From the NCBI GenBank assembly GCA_032173965.1, contig JAVUNC010000004.1, positions 5,562,001 to 5,626,000 of the forward strand: a stretch of 64,000 bases of DNA, in the 5' to 3' direction. Each line of letters starts with the position of its first letter. Position 1 is the stretch's first letter. Positions 13,515 to 26,569 of the stretch are shown one piece after another. The DNA is from Sitta carolinensis (Eukaryota; Chordata; Aves; Passeriformes; Sittidae). Made by a program: the position numbers and the translations under genes. Under the pieces are notes generated by a model. The model ran no database searches and had not been told where the DNA came from. It saw nothing but the letters and a program-made list of their open reading frames with translations.

Positions 13515-15745
13515 TTTTGAATAATACAGCAGGACCTGTTGTAAAATTATATGCACCAGATCAGCGCTAGAACCCCAGATCCCTTTTGAATCAGTGTTGC
13601 AATTTTACAAAAATTTATGAAATACAAATCAAAAATAATTAGGTTCATTAGGAAACATGTACACGGTGTTACTTTCCTTTCCTCTTTACACACGGTCTTC
13701 TCACTGCTCAAGAAATTTAACACAATTACTTTCTTAATAACTCATTCTCCTCCATCCAAATCAGCCTTCAGAAAAACTGCTGTTGTTCAGATGAAGTGGA
13801 CAGAAGATGAGTAAAATATCCCTGGGATTAGGGAGAAACTATTCTTCCTTAGCCCTTGAAAACTGACAGCCAATTACTCTGCTGAAATTGAGGTCTGTAC
13901 TGACAATCCCAGGGACCTTCACTGATAGAAAGAACACAGATATAGGCAGAAAGATCCAGATCTACTCTAACCCATCTTTATTCTCCTTGCAGTGCAGCTC
14001 TCCAGCTGCAACAAAATTCAGCTAAAAGCCTTTCTCTACTTTGAAGAGGAAAGTTGAGCATCACTACATTCCTGGATAAGACAAGGGCAGGAATCAGGTA
14101 ACAAAAACGGAGTGAGGATGTTTGCAGGGAGAAAAGATTGTGTCTCTCCTGCAGCTTAACAGCTCTTGTCTCTAAAATGTTGGTGTGCTTAATTGTCATT
14201 TAAAAGAGTACTTAAATCAGGAGTTTGTTATGTAGAACTAGGGCAAGCTCTCTTTAATCATTCTGCAGCTTCTGAAAATGTGGAGTACTTTTTGGAGTTA
14301 GATTCCTTATCTCACCATAGTGGATACCAGACCTTGAATTCCAGCTTATTCCATCTGCTTACGGCCAGATGCAGACATCTCTAGGACAACCATTTATTCC
14401 TGGCTGGAGATGCCAGCCCTTGTGAGCCCAGGGATTTGAATACTGCAGTCACTGAGGAGCAAGAGTTGGGACTGTGCGTGTGGGGCAGCACAGCTGAAGA
14501 TTTACAGTTGCACAGCAGACCATAAAACATTCTTGTAAATGGCCAAGATATTTTACTTTCATTGTTACATCTATTTAGTCTAACTCTTAATTTATCTTCC
14601 TTTTACAACTTCCTATAAAGGTTAGCTGAGCATCCCATTAGCATTAGACAAAAAACCCCCAAGTTTTTAGCACCACTGAGAAGCAAAGTACTATAATTAT
14701 TTCCTTCTGTTAACAACACAAAAATATTACAGAAGAGATTGCTATCTGACATAAATCATTATTTACCCACTTTTATCTCATGGGTCAGCCCCAGGCAATG
14801 AAATATAATTGCACAGATTAAATATGTGGCAGAGCTGGAATCTGCAAAATCTAGTTTTTCTGAATGATATGATATAAGCCCATGGTATTCAACATGCCTT
14901 AGGTCTCTGCCTGTGAAAGCAGTAATAAAAAGGAGGAGGTACATCAGTGGATGACTGCAAATATTCTACTAGGTCATCTCTAGGGATAGGAATGTGTAAA
15001 TCACAAGCTTTATGGAGCAACAGGAGCTCAGACTCGCTGAAGTCTTGCCTCTCTGAGGGGAAAGGAATGTGGAGAAGAACAGCAATTTTATTAAGAAGAC
15101 AGTGTGGGATGCATATAAATATGAATGGCATCTGGCTTCTGGGGGACTCTTTCTTTTCATAAACAAATGTGAAGGAAAATCTGGAGCTTACGGAGCACAA
15201 TTACATTTCTTAAATTCACTTCTTTCTTTTAATTACTTTATATGGAATGTCTCAGTATAACTCGGTTTATATGAGCAAATTAGCTATAACAGCATAACAT
15301 AATCATAAGATAAGAGTGCCAAGATCCTGATGGCAACACTCAAAGCATGAGTTGCTCTCACAGGTTTGGGTCCAGACAACAGACATTGCTCTAAGCAGTG
15401 GTGGGGCAGAGGAGGAGGTAGCACAGGTCACCAGTCTGTTTCAGTAAGCAGTTAGGGATCCTGTTCTAGTGAGGAAACTGGGCTGTATGGACAGGAGTCA
15501 TGGCATGGCTGTTGGTAAAGAGGCTACCAAACACTCTATGACTCTTTTATTTACTACTACAGATGTAGTTAATTCAACTGTGGACATGCGAATTGAGTCC
15601 ACCTAACCAACCACTTCAAGCTGATCAGCAGCTGTACCTGATGTCATCTGTACAAAGTTTACAAGAAAATGATGAGAGAATGGCAGAATTCTTCCACTTC
15701 TAAGTACCCAAACTCCCTGGCACATTTGGCAATGGTCATACTCAC
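13515..15745. other. CLIC5 intron 4, proximal part
   Basis: This is intron sequence downstream of exon 4, beginning with donor GTGAGT at 15745. No exon, repeat or RNA gene was recognised. Intron 4 is longer than 15.7 kb because the next exon is not in the window. Confidence 0.7.
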
Positions 15746-15852
15746 CAGCATTATCTTGTTGCTTGGTGTTTTTGATGTATGCAGAAAATTTGGAAAAGAT
15801 ATCGATTCCAGCAGTGTTTGATTCCCGGTGCTTAGCAGCCAGCTTGGGGTAC
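15746..15852 (-). CDS. CLIC5: CLIC5 coding exon 4 (residues about 101-135)
   Basis: This 107-nt internal exon of chloride intracellular channel 5 completes Lys100 and encodes [15 protein letters not shown], then [20 protein letters not shown]. It covers the end of the thioredoxin-like N-domain, the linker and the start of the helical C-domain. The acceptor is a pyrimidine-rich tract ending TTCAG at 15853 and the donor is GTGAGT at 15745-15740. The phases (enters 2, leaves 1) agree with the preceding exon. [20 protein letters not shown] points to CLIC5; CLIC4 as I recall it has [20 protein letters not shown]. CLIC proteins are metamorphic glutathione-transferase-fold proteins, and CLIC5 works with ezrin/radixin at stereocilia and podocyte membranes (family knowledge). 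It is the most downstream exon in the window. Confidence 0.96.
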
Positions 15853-16504
15853 CTGAAGGGGCAAAAGCAGGTGGGAGGGTAACATCTTGTTACCAGCATC
15901 ACTGTGATGGCTACAAATATAATTTACAAGAAGAGAGAAAAACCTCCTGTGTGAAGAACTGTAATTAACACTCATTATCGCAAAACAACAGCTTGGCAAG
16001 ACCCTCTTAACGGTATCTTTTATCTGTCTGTCAAGACAGGTGTGTGGGGAGTTACCCAGGGATGGTGTCAAGACAAAGGTAATTGCACTTGTGCTTTATG
16101 CAACCACAACCCAAAATCAGCCTTAAATTAGAAGGAAGCAAAAATTTCCAGAAAGGTGCAGAGGAGTTTGGCAGCCAGATCTCTCCATTAAGAACGGCAG
16201 TTGTGTCTAATCCTCTACTCTGAAAATGTACTCCAGGATGGAATAGCAAGGGGTGTTAGGATTAACCAGGTAAAGGAATATAAATGTTCCAGTCTCTACA
16301 TTGCTTTTTATAGACATTTGGTGAAAAGGAATATATTGACTTGAAAGATAAACACAAACAAACACGACTCCTACTGATTTCAGTAGTCTTGGGGCAGAGC
16401 ATAGAAAATTTACGTGCCTGATCTCTTGCCTCAGGACTGGCCTATTGCTGCTGATTCCCTTGGAGGCAAAATGCTCCATAAGAAAATAAGCCAAATTTGA
16501 TGGA

Positions 16505-16980
16505 TTCGTAGATTCTAAGGTCCAATTCACAAGCCAACTATTTCTTTTTTCCATTATCCTTGTATTAAGTCCAAAATGTTTGACTAAGTAAGGCAGATCT
16601 GGTAAATCTAGACCTTTCACTGGTAGCTTTTTTTTACTGAAAAAATCTGGGCCTCATTTCTAACCTGAATTAGTTTAGTTTTAACTTCCAGTTATGGGCT
16701 CTTGTCATTTCTTAACTAGAATAATGAGCACTTTTCTGTCTCCAGAGCCTCTTGTCCTCTGTAATCAGTTCCCTTTCCAACCTTCCTAACACAACATACA
16801 GCTCAGAAACCTCTAGTTTTTCACTGTAAAATGCTTTTCCTGGCACAGATATTTTGTGTGGCAATTCTCAGCATCTATTCCAAGTTATTTTTAGCTTTGC
16901 AAAATGTGGCCACCAGACCCCTACAAATTTTTTTCTAGTACTGGTCTCCTTAATTCTGCATACAAGGGCATCCTGAAATG
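16505..16980 (-). mobile_element. Ancient CR1/LINE copy inside CLIC5 intron 3
   Basis: This is highly diverged reverse-complement LINE sequence of the old amniote CR1 type. GTAGATTCTAAGG marks the 3' end, followed by GGGCCTCATTTCTAACCTGAA, CAGTTATGGGCTCTTGTCAT, TTTTTCACTGTAAAATGC and AAAATGTGGCCACCAGACCC. Its divergence is far greater than that of the other CR1 tails here, which suggests an insertion before modern birds radiated (inference). Confidence 0.65.
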
Positions 16981-17191
16981 TGTACAGAGAAAACATTCTG
17001 CAGTTATTAGTCACATAAGTAACCTTCACACATGGAAGTCATCTCACTGAAGCCAGCAAGTTTCATAAATAAATATTACTCCTGTAAGTAAAGGTTGTAG
17101 GAAGGAGAGCTTTTTAGGAACTCTTCTTAGGACATCTTTCATTCCTAGGAAATGGAATATTGACTGAAAAAAAAAAATCCAAAGGTCTTAC

Positions 17192-17317
17192 TTTGGAGGT
17201 GCAAGAATCTCTTCCAAGAATTCCTCAATCTTGTTAACATCTGTCTTGACTTCTCCATTGAATGTCAGGAAAGGTGGGTGGGTCCCAGGAGCCAGATTGT
17301 GCAGGTCAGCTGGCTTT
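17192..17317 (-). CDS. CLIC5: CLIC5 coding exon 3 (residues about 58-100)
   Basis: This 126-nt exon supplies the last base of Arg58 and encodes [20 protein letters not shown] followed by [21 protein letters not shown] and two bases of Lys100. It is the second half of the thioredoxin-like domain. The His-Pro-Pro-Phe at residues 71-74 holds the cis-proline that in GST/thioredoxin folds sits next to the glutathione site. The acceptor is CTCTGCTTGCAG ending at 17318 and the donor is GTAAGA beginning at 17191. Length and phases match the usual CLIC exon 3. Intron 2, between this exon and exon 2, is only 343 bp, much shorter than the other introns here. Confidence 0.97.
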
Positions 17318-17660
17318 CTGCAAGCAGAGAAAAAGTCATGGAATCACTAATCTTTATGGTCGGGTGGTTGCACAGATATTTATAGTTCCTACAAAATCAG
17401 TCTGCCTTTTTTTTTTTCTCTCCTGTAATTTGTGGTTGGAAGACTTTGAAACTACCCCAAGCACCCTGTTTAATATAAAAACATTCCACAAGTGAGAAAA
17501 AAAATCAACAAAAAACCAACCAAACCTGAATCTCAACTATTTTGTTGTGCACCACAGGCTCTCTAGGCCAGATAAAAATCTGATTTAACTTGGAGGGGTC
17601 TTTCTATAGTGCAGACACTGGGTCATACACCTATTTTTAATTAAGCTGAACAATTTTTAC

Positions 17661-17770
17661 CTTTTCAGATCAACAGTGGTGACATTGAACACAACCCCTT
17701 TGAGCCACAGGATCATGAAGAGACGCTGGGAGAATGGGCAGTTCCCAATGCTTTCTCCATCTATACCAGC
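17661..17770 (-). CDS. CLIC5: CLIC5 coding exon 2 (residues about 22-58)
   Basis: This 110-nt exon is the first exon shared by the short and long isoforms. It encodes [20 protein letters not shown], then [17 protein letters not shown], with Arg58 split AG|A across the intron. It holds the glutaredoxin-like monothiol motif Cys32-Pro-Phe-Ser, the redox and glutathione-binding cysteine of the soluble form. By analogy with CLIC1, residues 32-54 form the hydrophobic segment proposed to insert into membranes. The acceptor is TTCTGTCCCCCAG at 17771 and the donor is GTAAAA from 17660. [10 protein letters not shown] distinguishes it from CLIC4, which has Ser in place of Asn. Confidence 0.97.
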
Positions 17771-19824
17771 CTGGGGGACAGAAGGAGAGGAAAATCAGAT
17801 TTCAGACTCGTTATTCATTTACCTCCCTCAAGATGGAAAATTGGATGGTGAAAGAAAAATAAACTTTTTTAAAATAACCAGAAGTGCTTGTTACTTAATA
17901 TAGTTCATCATCAACACAAGAATGGAGTTACTGCAGGCTTCAGCCTTTGTCAGGAGCTCAAGGATGCAACATGGAGCCTCTCCTGAGGACATCTCTAAGG
18001 AGATGTGTCCCTTGCTGATGGCAACCAACATCCAGGGTGTTCTTTCAACTACTCTCATCCCTACAGGAGTGCCTGCCTCATGGACAGGGTGGACAAACTC
18101 AGGACCTCATTTCTGCTTTATTTAAGTCTGTAGACTGCAGTTTATATCATCTCAATATCTGCTTCACTGTTTTAGTATTTTAAGCAAGTACTTCAGAGTT
18201 AAACCCAAAACCTCCGGACATTGACTTGTTCTTACTCACATCAACAACTGCTTCAGACACAAACAGCCAGGTCCAGACAGAAATTCCATCTGAATCATTC
18301 CAGGGTTCAAGGCAGGTTTCAGCCACCACAGTCAGTGTGTCCTTATCTCTAGTATCTAATGAGTTGCCTACAAACCACTACACAACAATACAAAACTGCT
18401 AGTGTTAGCATTGAGGAACAGCCTATTTTTTCCTCTAAAAGTTTATGGTCCTTAGCCATGCAAATTCTAACTCTGAGTGATGGAAGGATACAAATAACAC
18501 CAGATGAACTGAGCCAAAGCTGCGGCCAAGGACAACATCCTTCTACAATAATTATGCTTGTGGCCAAAGCTTTCAGTATGATAATTGTTTTGATAGATTT
18601 CCATTTTAATTTGTGGTACCATTGTGTTTAAAAGATTCTTATAATGCTGGTGAAGCAACCAACCTTCCGTTGCTGACCCACATGGATTGCATAACTGTAT
18701 TTTAAGCACAGTGTGTGTCCAAAAACAGCTGATGAAAGAGCTAAGCAAATAAATGCCTTTTCCTTTGGAGACAATATTATATTACTCTGTTGGCTCTCAT
18801 AATTTTTCTCTTATTAATATTCAAGCTGTGAGGTAGTACTTATCTGTCTTAAAGAATGAATCCCTTCTAACTATTGCAGCTCTGCGAAACATCCCCAGCA
18901 CAAATAGAAGCATTTTGAGACATGTCCAGTTGGTACAAATTCAGGCCTTGCCTGTGAAATGTTCAGCCAAAAGATTTTCTGGTGGGCATCAACAATCTTT
19001 CTCATGTCTTGAATGAAACTTTTGATGATTCTGGGTTTAAAAACAAATTCCACATTTCCTGTCACCAAACTATGGGGAGAGCGTGAATACAAGGCTTGGA
19101 AACAACCTATGGCAAAGTTCAGAGCTGTGTAAAGGGTTTTGATCTGGGTTCAGATTCAGTTTCAAGCACTCAGAGTCTAGAGTTACTTGGATATAGGGGA
19201 GGAACAGTCTGGCTGCAGTTTGACTTGAAATTATGGATCTGCAATATGTCTGGCACATGGTGTATGCACGAATCAACAAACAATGTGCGTGAAAGAGAGG
19301 TAGGTAGGGCATGAGGATGAGCAAGAGAGGATGTATTTCCCGTCTACCTGAGGTGTGAGTAGCCTGGTTCTGCAAAATTTCTTAAATTTAACCATTAGCT
19401 CTTTTCTGCAAATTTCATGGCAACAGCAACAAAGTCACCATAGGAATACCAGGCACCACCATAGTGCATGCCACAATACTGCAAAGTCACATTTTCTGAT
19501 TTGAATTTAGCTTGTTAAGCCATTGCCAGGAGCTTTTGATTTCTTACCCTTCCTGAAAAGAGGTAAATGCTATGGGAGAAAACAGCTATATGATACCAAA
19601 CTTCCCCTTGATTTTTTCACCATCTTAGACATAAATCACAATTTCATCTTTTTCAGGAAAGACACAGGAACACAATTTCTCTCCAATTTCTGCTCTCTCC
19701 ATTTGTTTATTCTCATGCAAAGATTAAGGATTACCCAGATGTGCATCTTCTTACATGTTCTCTGACCTACAAGGGAATGGTGAAAAAACCATCTCCAGAC
19801 TAGAGGACTAAAAGTGGGACAGCT

Positions 19825-19950
19825 GAATCACAAAATCACTGAATCAGCTGAATCACAGAACCTGCTGAGTTGGAAGGGACCACAAGGATCATTGAGTCCA
19901 ACTCTTAGCATAGGACACCCCCAAGAGTTACACCATGTGCCTGGACGAAT
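19825..19950 (-). mobile_element. CR1 LINE 3' end
   Basis: It shows AATCACAGAA, GAGTTGGAAGGGACC, GGATCATTGAGTCCAACTC and GACACCCCCAAGAGTTACACC, the reverse complement of a CR1 subfamily tail. It is short and 5'-truncated. Confidence 0.85.
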
Positions 19951-22948
19951 GATAATGACAAGGGAGAAACAGAAGTGATGGATTGCAGGGGGGTAAGGGA
20001 TGTAGAAGTCATAGGGAAAAGGAAGAAGATGTGAAATCTGGCAGAAATAAGATTGACTTGGTGATCAAAAATAAAATTAATTGTGTAGGTCAAACGAGGT
20101 CTCCAACAGTCCCAAATGGTCAAAATTCCTTCTCAACACCTCCAAAGCAATGGGAAACATTTATTGCTAGAGGTACATTGGGAATAGGCAGAGGAAATTC
20201 CAAAAACAAAAGATAAACTAAAGAAAAATTATGGTATGATCTCTGTTCAAAGCTCCGGGATCTGGAAGCCGGGTTCATGATTTGGGTGGAGACTGACTCA
20301 TGGGTTTTGATCTCATGTGACTGGCATAACTGAAAATGCTACCACAAATCACAAGGCAAACTGGTGACAGAGGAGGGAACAGAATCAAAATCTCCCCAGC
20401 AACACAATTTATCCATTACATTCAGCTCTTTTTCTGTGGAAATTATAGGCAAGGCTCTGTCGGTTTTGTGAATCCTTTCTCATTGCTTCTAACAGCAGTC
20501 AGTAATTCAATGTTCAGCACTCAGAAAGTGCAAAACCTTAGTAGGTAACAACTTCAAAGGCTTATCAGAGTGTTTTGAGATCCCTTGTGAAGTCTATTAA
20601 CTACCAGGAGGAGATGAGAAAGAAGAGAAAAACTTCCCAGGCTTAGTCACTCTGAGCTTCAAAGAAAAACAGATTTCTTAAAGCACCCCAGTAGTGCCTA
20701 AATACAAACCTGTTACATATTTGTCCAAGGGTAAGGGCTCAGAAAGGCAGGAATTAAATATTACCTTCATCAAGATCAAGAACTCAAGCAGTGGATGGAA
20801 AGAAAAGAACAGATAATTGACAAGCTGGAGAACCACCATTTATTCCTGCTGTTTTTCACAAAAGCTTTTTCATGCTTTTTTCAGTTTCCCTGAAACACAG
20901 TAAAAGTGATTAAGCACTTATAAAACGGAGCAAGTTGGTGACATATGCACTCTCCCTGCCAGTAATATTGTATATTTCTGATATAATGATTACAACTAGG
21001 GACAGTACTGACAATTCTAAATAAAAGACTGCAGCTAGGGACAGACTTGAGACTTTGTGGGCACTAGGATAAAGGAGATAGAGTTGTTAAAGTGCACTAC
21101 CAACTGAGAAGAGCCTCACCTGAAAAGAAATTCCCATAGTGACCATGGAAAAGTATAATAGATTTGAGGATATGCTGGATGAGACTCTTTGGCCAATCAC
21201 TACTCACCCCACTGAAGTTTAACTTAGGTGACCTAGGGAAGGCCTCCTGTGTGGGCAAGGCCAAGATGCACATTTGAAAGATGTGCACTTTGACTTCACT
21301 TTGACTGAATTCACTGACTGTCTTAATTTTAAGTGGGATTAACGTGGACCCCAGCAATAGAAAAGTCTGGAGTTTGTGGAGACAGAATTTCTAGAGACTT
21401 ACATTTCTCCATCTTGGAAACTGCCCTTTCTGCTCCATTGCTTCCCACAAACATAATTTTATTAGTTTATCTATTCAAAAAGTATGCTTTCCTATTTAGT
21501 CTCCAGCTGTTTCTGTCCTTCCACCAAGCGATGCAAGGTCCTGCCCTGGAACTCAGTATAATCACATCAGGAAAAGCTTACTGTCAGACCAGCTGCTTCC
21601 CTCTCTCTGAGTAATGACAAGAATGAACAACATGTTCTCCTTTATGAATTACAAGGTGCTCCTCCTTAAATAGTTCAGCTATTTTTAGTGAATTAATTAA
21701 ACTTTAAAGACATTTGTGTGCATGCGTGGGGGCTGCATGAACATATTATCAATTAACAAAATTTTGGTGGTTTTGGGAGGGAGAAAACACAGTCTCAGTG
21801 ATTTTATGAACTTGTGTCAAGTATTTTTGTGAAATCATGGCAGTACCAAAAGCCTCCAACCACTGCAAAGGACAGCTGAACGATGTGAACAAGGAGCTCT
21901 TCTCAAGTTCATGCTAATACTTTGCTATAAATGAAATAACTGGAATAAATTTCCTCACATATTCCAAAAATACTCCAACTGGTACATGCACAGGGACTGC
22001 AATACACACAGACAGCTGTATATTATTTTAACTAACCTTAAGGGAGGAAAAAAAGGCTAGTTCCAGTTTTTCCCCACATACAGAACTTTAAAGAAATACA
22101 CCATCATTAATAATGACTAAGCATCTAGCTTAAAAATGGCAGCACTGGAAAGAATTGCATATGGCAAAGCACTGTGGTTTTTCCAGGCAAATAATGTATT
22201 TGCGTTCATCCTCCTTCTCCTTTCATTTTTCACTGCATTGAGGTCACTCTGCACATGGTCCAGGGGTCTGTAAGACTATGGGGTAAAGCAAGGAGATACT
22301 GACATTAAAACACATTTCTTTTTCAAAAGGATTTTAACAAAACCAAGCAAGCTAATTCACCTCAATGTTTCCCAGTAAGGATTAAGGAGGGATTTGATTT
22401 CATCATCTCTACAATCAAACTCAAGGCTCACATTACACATGGTTACACCCTCTCTGTTTTAAAACTGGGAAAGCTCCTGCTTTTTGACACTTACTCTCCT
22501 TACGCTCAGAACCCAAAGGGGAAGTGAAAATCCTATTGGAAACGCAAAGCAGGCCAGGAAATATCTTATTTATTGTGCTATTAAGAAAAAAAAATCTGTC
22601 TTAGTAATTATACCACACACACAATAGCACAAATCTCCATTGTAGGGAAAAAACATGGGTTGCAACATGAGATCAGACATGCCAAGGTATTGCTTTAGTA
22701 AGGGTTATTTTTTTTCCATTTTCTTGTCTTTTTTTCTTTCCCAACTTCTCATCCAAATGCAAAAGCCAGTGAGCTTTTTGGAGTGCCACCAACCAAGAGG
22801 CAAGCTAAGAACTGTACATTCACAGAGCAGCACTGGTAGGTCTTAAGTAAGAAGTAAATCTCATCTCATAAGCCTTGTACAACACAGGACACTCTTGTTG
22901 ACTGTGGCTCTAGATTAGGAAAGCTTTAAAGCATGTGCTGAAATACAT

Positions 22949-23053
22949 CCCAATTCAGAGGAAGTATATGCTTGACTTTAAGCATGTTCTTAAATCCTGT
23001 TGATTTCAATAGGACTTAAGCACATACTTAAGTACTTTCCTGAACTGGGGCCT
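22949..23053. repeat. Ancient palindromic MITE-like repeat
   Basis: The two arms are imperfect inverted copies. The left arm begins CCCAATTCAGAGGAAGTATATG and the right arm ends AAGTACTTTCCTGAACTGGGG. The core has GTTGATTTCAATAGGAC and several CTTAAGCA-type units. This is the layout of a non-autonomous DNA transposon relic that I recall from amniote genomes; the family name is not certain. Confidence 0.55.
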
Positions 23054-25829
23054 ATAAAAACAATAATAAATTTGCTGCGCAGCATTTTAACGTCATTGGA
23101 CTTTTCCTGAGATTTCATCTTGCTAGGAGAAGCTGTGGGCAGCAGCCTTCCTAGGGAGGGCAAGATAGAGCAGGAATACATTCCTAAGCACACACACATG
23201 GAAATGGACCATGTGCATGTATGTCAAATAAAAACAGAGCATTTGCCTGAATGACTGTCAGGGTAGAAATGAAAAAGGAAGTGGTGAGACTCTTCAGCCA
23301 GCTCCCCAAAAGCCAGCCAAAATGCTGTCCAAGTTTGGCATTACATACAGGCATATATTTTAGATGCACATAAGCTGAAGTGGTCTGCACTGCCGGCCAA
23401 TTTGAGGGGAGCTGGCTTCTCACACTGGGCTCAAACCAGATGAGCAGCATGTCAGCAGGGCTGAGTATCTCTAAGCAGCTGTCACTGCACTCTGCAGCTT
23501 TGGAAGAGATGCAATTGTACTCTTGAGACATTCAGGACTTTCAGGAGATGGAATTGCAGGTTGGAATACCCCATGGGCATCCTGTAGTTAGGAAATGACA
23601 AATCCTATCTATAGGTTTCGTTAATCATGGTTTTTCAACTTTTTATATCATATGAGGGGCAGCATGGGCAGGAAGGGATCAGTCCAATAGGTTGGCTTCT
23701 TCCAGAGAATCCTTTCATGGTGGCTTAGGATGTTCACAGTTAAAGATCAGATTCATCTGCCACATCAGCTGAGGTCCTGGTAGCAGAACAGCTGCCTGCA
23801 CAGAGATCAGCCTGCACAAATAGGTCTCAGTTACCTCAAGGGCTTTGTTGGAGCCACTGGACACTGTATTTGTTCTTGCATGAAATAAGTTTTACTCTGA
23901 AATAAACCTTGTGATGTCTAAGAACTCCAATCAACCATGTGCAGTTCAGATTTAGAAAACTACACACTAGACATGGGTGAATGGTCTGATCACATGGAAA
24001 GGATTCCACGCTATTCCATCACCTCTTCTGCTTTCTTCTAAAGTTCCATGACTTGACAAATATCAGTAGAGTAGAAGAGCATAGACTGGTCTGACACCCT
24101 AGAATATGATGTTGTTTTCATCTCATTTGAATTTGTAGATCTGTTACATAGCTTTGCATGTGGTCAACCTAATGAGAATTTAATATTAAATAATCAGAGG
24201 TAGTGGAAATAATAACAGAACTTCCTACACCAAATATATACAATATATATATAAATTTTGGTACCAAAACATTTTTTTCCAAGAAATCATATTCCAGCCT
24301 GCTCTGCTGTGAGAAACTTCTGAACACCAAGACTGACTTTCACAGGGTGATGTATAAGGGAAAAGCCCCCAGAACTGTGAGAGTAATTAAGTAACACCAG
24401 CAGTACTATAGAAAGAAATCACATAGAGCGTGTATTTATATTCTTTTAATGTCATCAAAATACAAACTAAAGGATGGGTGCTAAATGCAGGCTAACATTT
24501 TCAGAGTGGCTAAACAGCTTTAGCTCTTGGGAGACAATTTAAAGGCAGCTGACTTCTCACGAGTATCAACTCTCTACACTTGGCAAATCATGCCACAAGG
24601 CACCCAAAATGAAAAGTTGATTTTAAACGCCTCTATAAGAGGGAAGTATCACTGGCTGTGAGTTTCTTGAGTAACTAGACAAAAAATTCAGAGTGTTCAA
24701 AAATAAAATCTCCATTGGAAGAATATTTTTTGAGGAGCTCACATGGAGTTTGACAAATACCTGATGGAGGTGCATGAAAGCTTTGGCCATATCACCTTGG
24801 AGAATATAGCTGGAGTTGTGGTCTTTGGCCAGCCCCCAAGGACAGACAGGGTGCTGGGACCACACAGAGCTGGAGAGTCACAACATGCAGTTCAGGAGGA
24901 CTCACAGGGCTCCTGGCTGCCCAGCAACCCACCCAGCAGCCAAAATTTCCTTTTAAAATTCCTATTGCAGTTTCCCTCCTCACAGAAAACCTACCACATA
25001 CTCTGCTCAGTAATGCTGTGAATGATTTAAAATGGCTTTTTCTTAGTGCAATTTAGAGCAAAATCTTGAAATTCCTCATAACCAAAAATTGCCATTCTCA
25101 TCGTAGATCTTGATAGCAGATTGTGCACAAAGTTCCTGTGTTTTGGAACACAATGGTCTGAAAATACAGGTGTTTTATTCTTGGCTAGATGGACAAATAA
25201 CAATCATCCTTTACACTTCTTCCTGAGCCTCTTCCAATCTAATAAAGCAACTGTGCTCCCATCACTCACCAGGATCCTGGCACAGCATTCTGGGTACCCA
25301 CATCAGCCAGTGGATGTATCCTCAGAGAATAGCTTTTAAAAGCTCTGATTTTTGGGGACCCATCAATAATTCATTGTGAGTGAAAAACCATAGGAACAAG
25401 AAAGAATTCAAGAAATATCAGAGATACAAGTTTAACATATATAAAGATACTGGAACAAATGAGTGACTAACAAGTAAATGAGGAAATCTAAAGTTGATAA
25501 GAAAAGACAATATGGACATATCAGGAACAAATAACCTGAACTAGCCCAAGTAATTTTCTTCTCTGCAGGTTTCACAGCACTTTGGGTAGGAAAGAAGCAG
25601 CAGGTACCTAGAGCAGACCTCTGTAAGGGTTATGACATCAGATCCAGACAATATTTTCATTAACAAAATAGGGACACAAGACCTGCATGAGACCTCTGCA
25701 AAGTGCTAGTATGAATAGTTGAAAAAATACATATGAAGCTGCAATAATCAAGTTTTGTTAGGACATAAACACACAACAAATAGAGGTACCATAAAGGTCT
25801 GTGACAAGATGAGTCATATTTAATGCTTC

Positions 25830-26470
25830 CATTAGAAAAATGGAGGAAGGAACAGACAGAAACCTTACAAAACTTCCTGACAACAACAATCACGGAAAGG
25901 TTACTGGGATTTCCCAGGAGAGTAGTATACTCAAAGTGATGCTAAGAAGTTAGAACAAAGTGTCTGAAATCACTTAAATAAAATTCAGCAAAATAAACCT
26001 CAAGGTGTAAGACTGAGAAAAACAAAATGTAACATACAAAATGCAGGATGGGGAATAGCTGGTGAGGGCAAAGCGAAGGAGGTTTTACGTAAATCACAAT
26101 GTGAATCATCAGTCTGTGCTTCAACAGGAAACAGCAGCAAGATAATGAGATGTACACATGCTGCTCTACTACAACACAAAATTCCTCCATCATGTATAAG
26201 ACTGCTTCACAAAGAGGATGATGATCCATTGTTGTTCATGCCCACAGAGGATGGGATTAAGTTTTGCTCAATTTGCAACAATAAAGATTTAGGAGGGAAA
26301 AACACTAGTGTAATTATAGGACTAATGAATCACAAAGCAGGCTTTCTAAGGAGGTTGTGTAACTGCATCTAGTGGAGGCTATGAAGAAATCAAAAGAAGC
26401 TGGTAAAACTGGTCTTATTTCATCCTGCTGCAGAGTGGAGAGGGGATATAGGATGTTTTAAAAATCCTTT
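25830..26470 (+). mobile_element. Ancient CR1/LINE fragment
   Basis: Very diverged LINE-like sequence on the plus strand. GCAGGATGGGGAATAGCTGG, ACAATGTGAATCATCAGTCTG and TAGTGGAGGCTATGAAG follow the order seen in old amniote CR1 elements. The open frame at 26145-26372 falls within it and is not a gene. Boundaries are approximate. Confidence 0.5.
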
Positions 26471-26569
26471 TTAACAGTACATATTATGATTCTGACAACA
26501 AAGCTGTTCCTGCTGCCAGTGCTGGATGCGTGGTGGCACAGACTTTTGCCTCCCTCCAACCTGCACAGG

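Noticed and set aside
15603..15902. Single open frame spanning exon 4 and both splice sites
   Set aside because: Only 15746-15852 is coding; the ends are intron read-through, as shown by the AG and GT sites and the family phases.
24743..25021. Open frame starting MEFDKYLMEVHESFGHITLE, which looks protein-like
   Set aside because: I recognise no family, there is no flanking splice signal in phase, and the second half is low in coding character.
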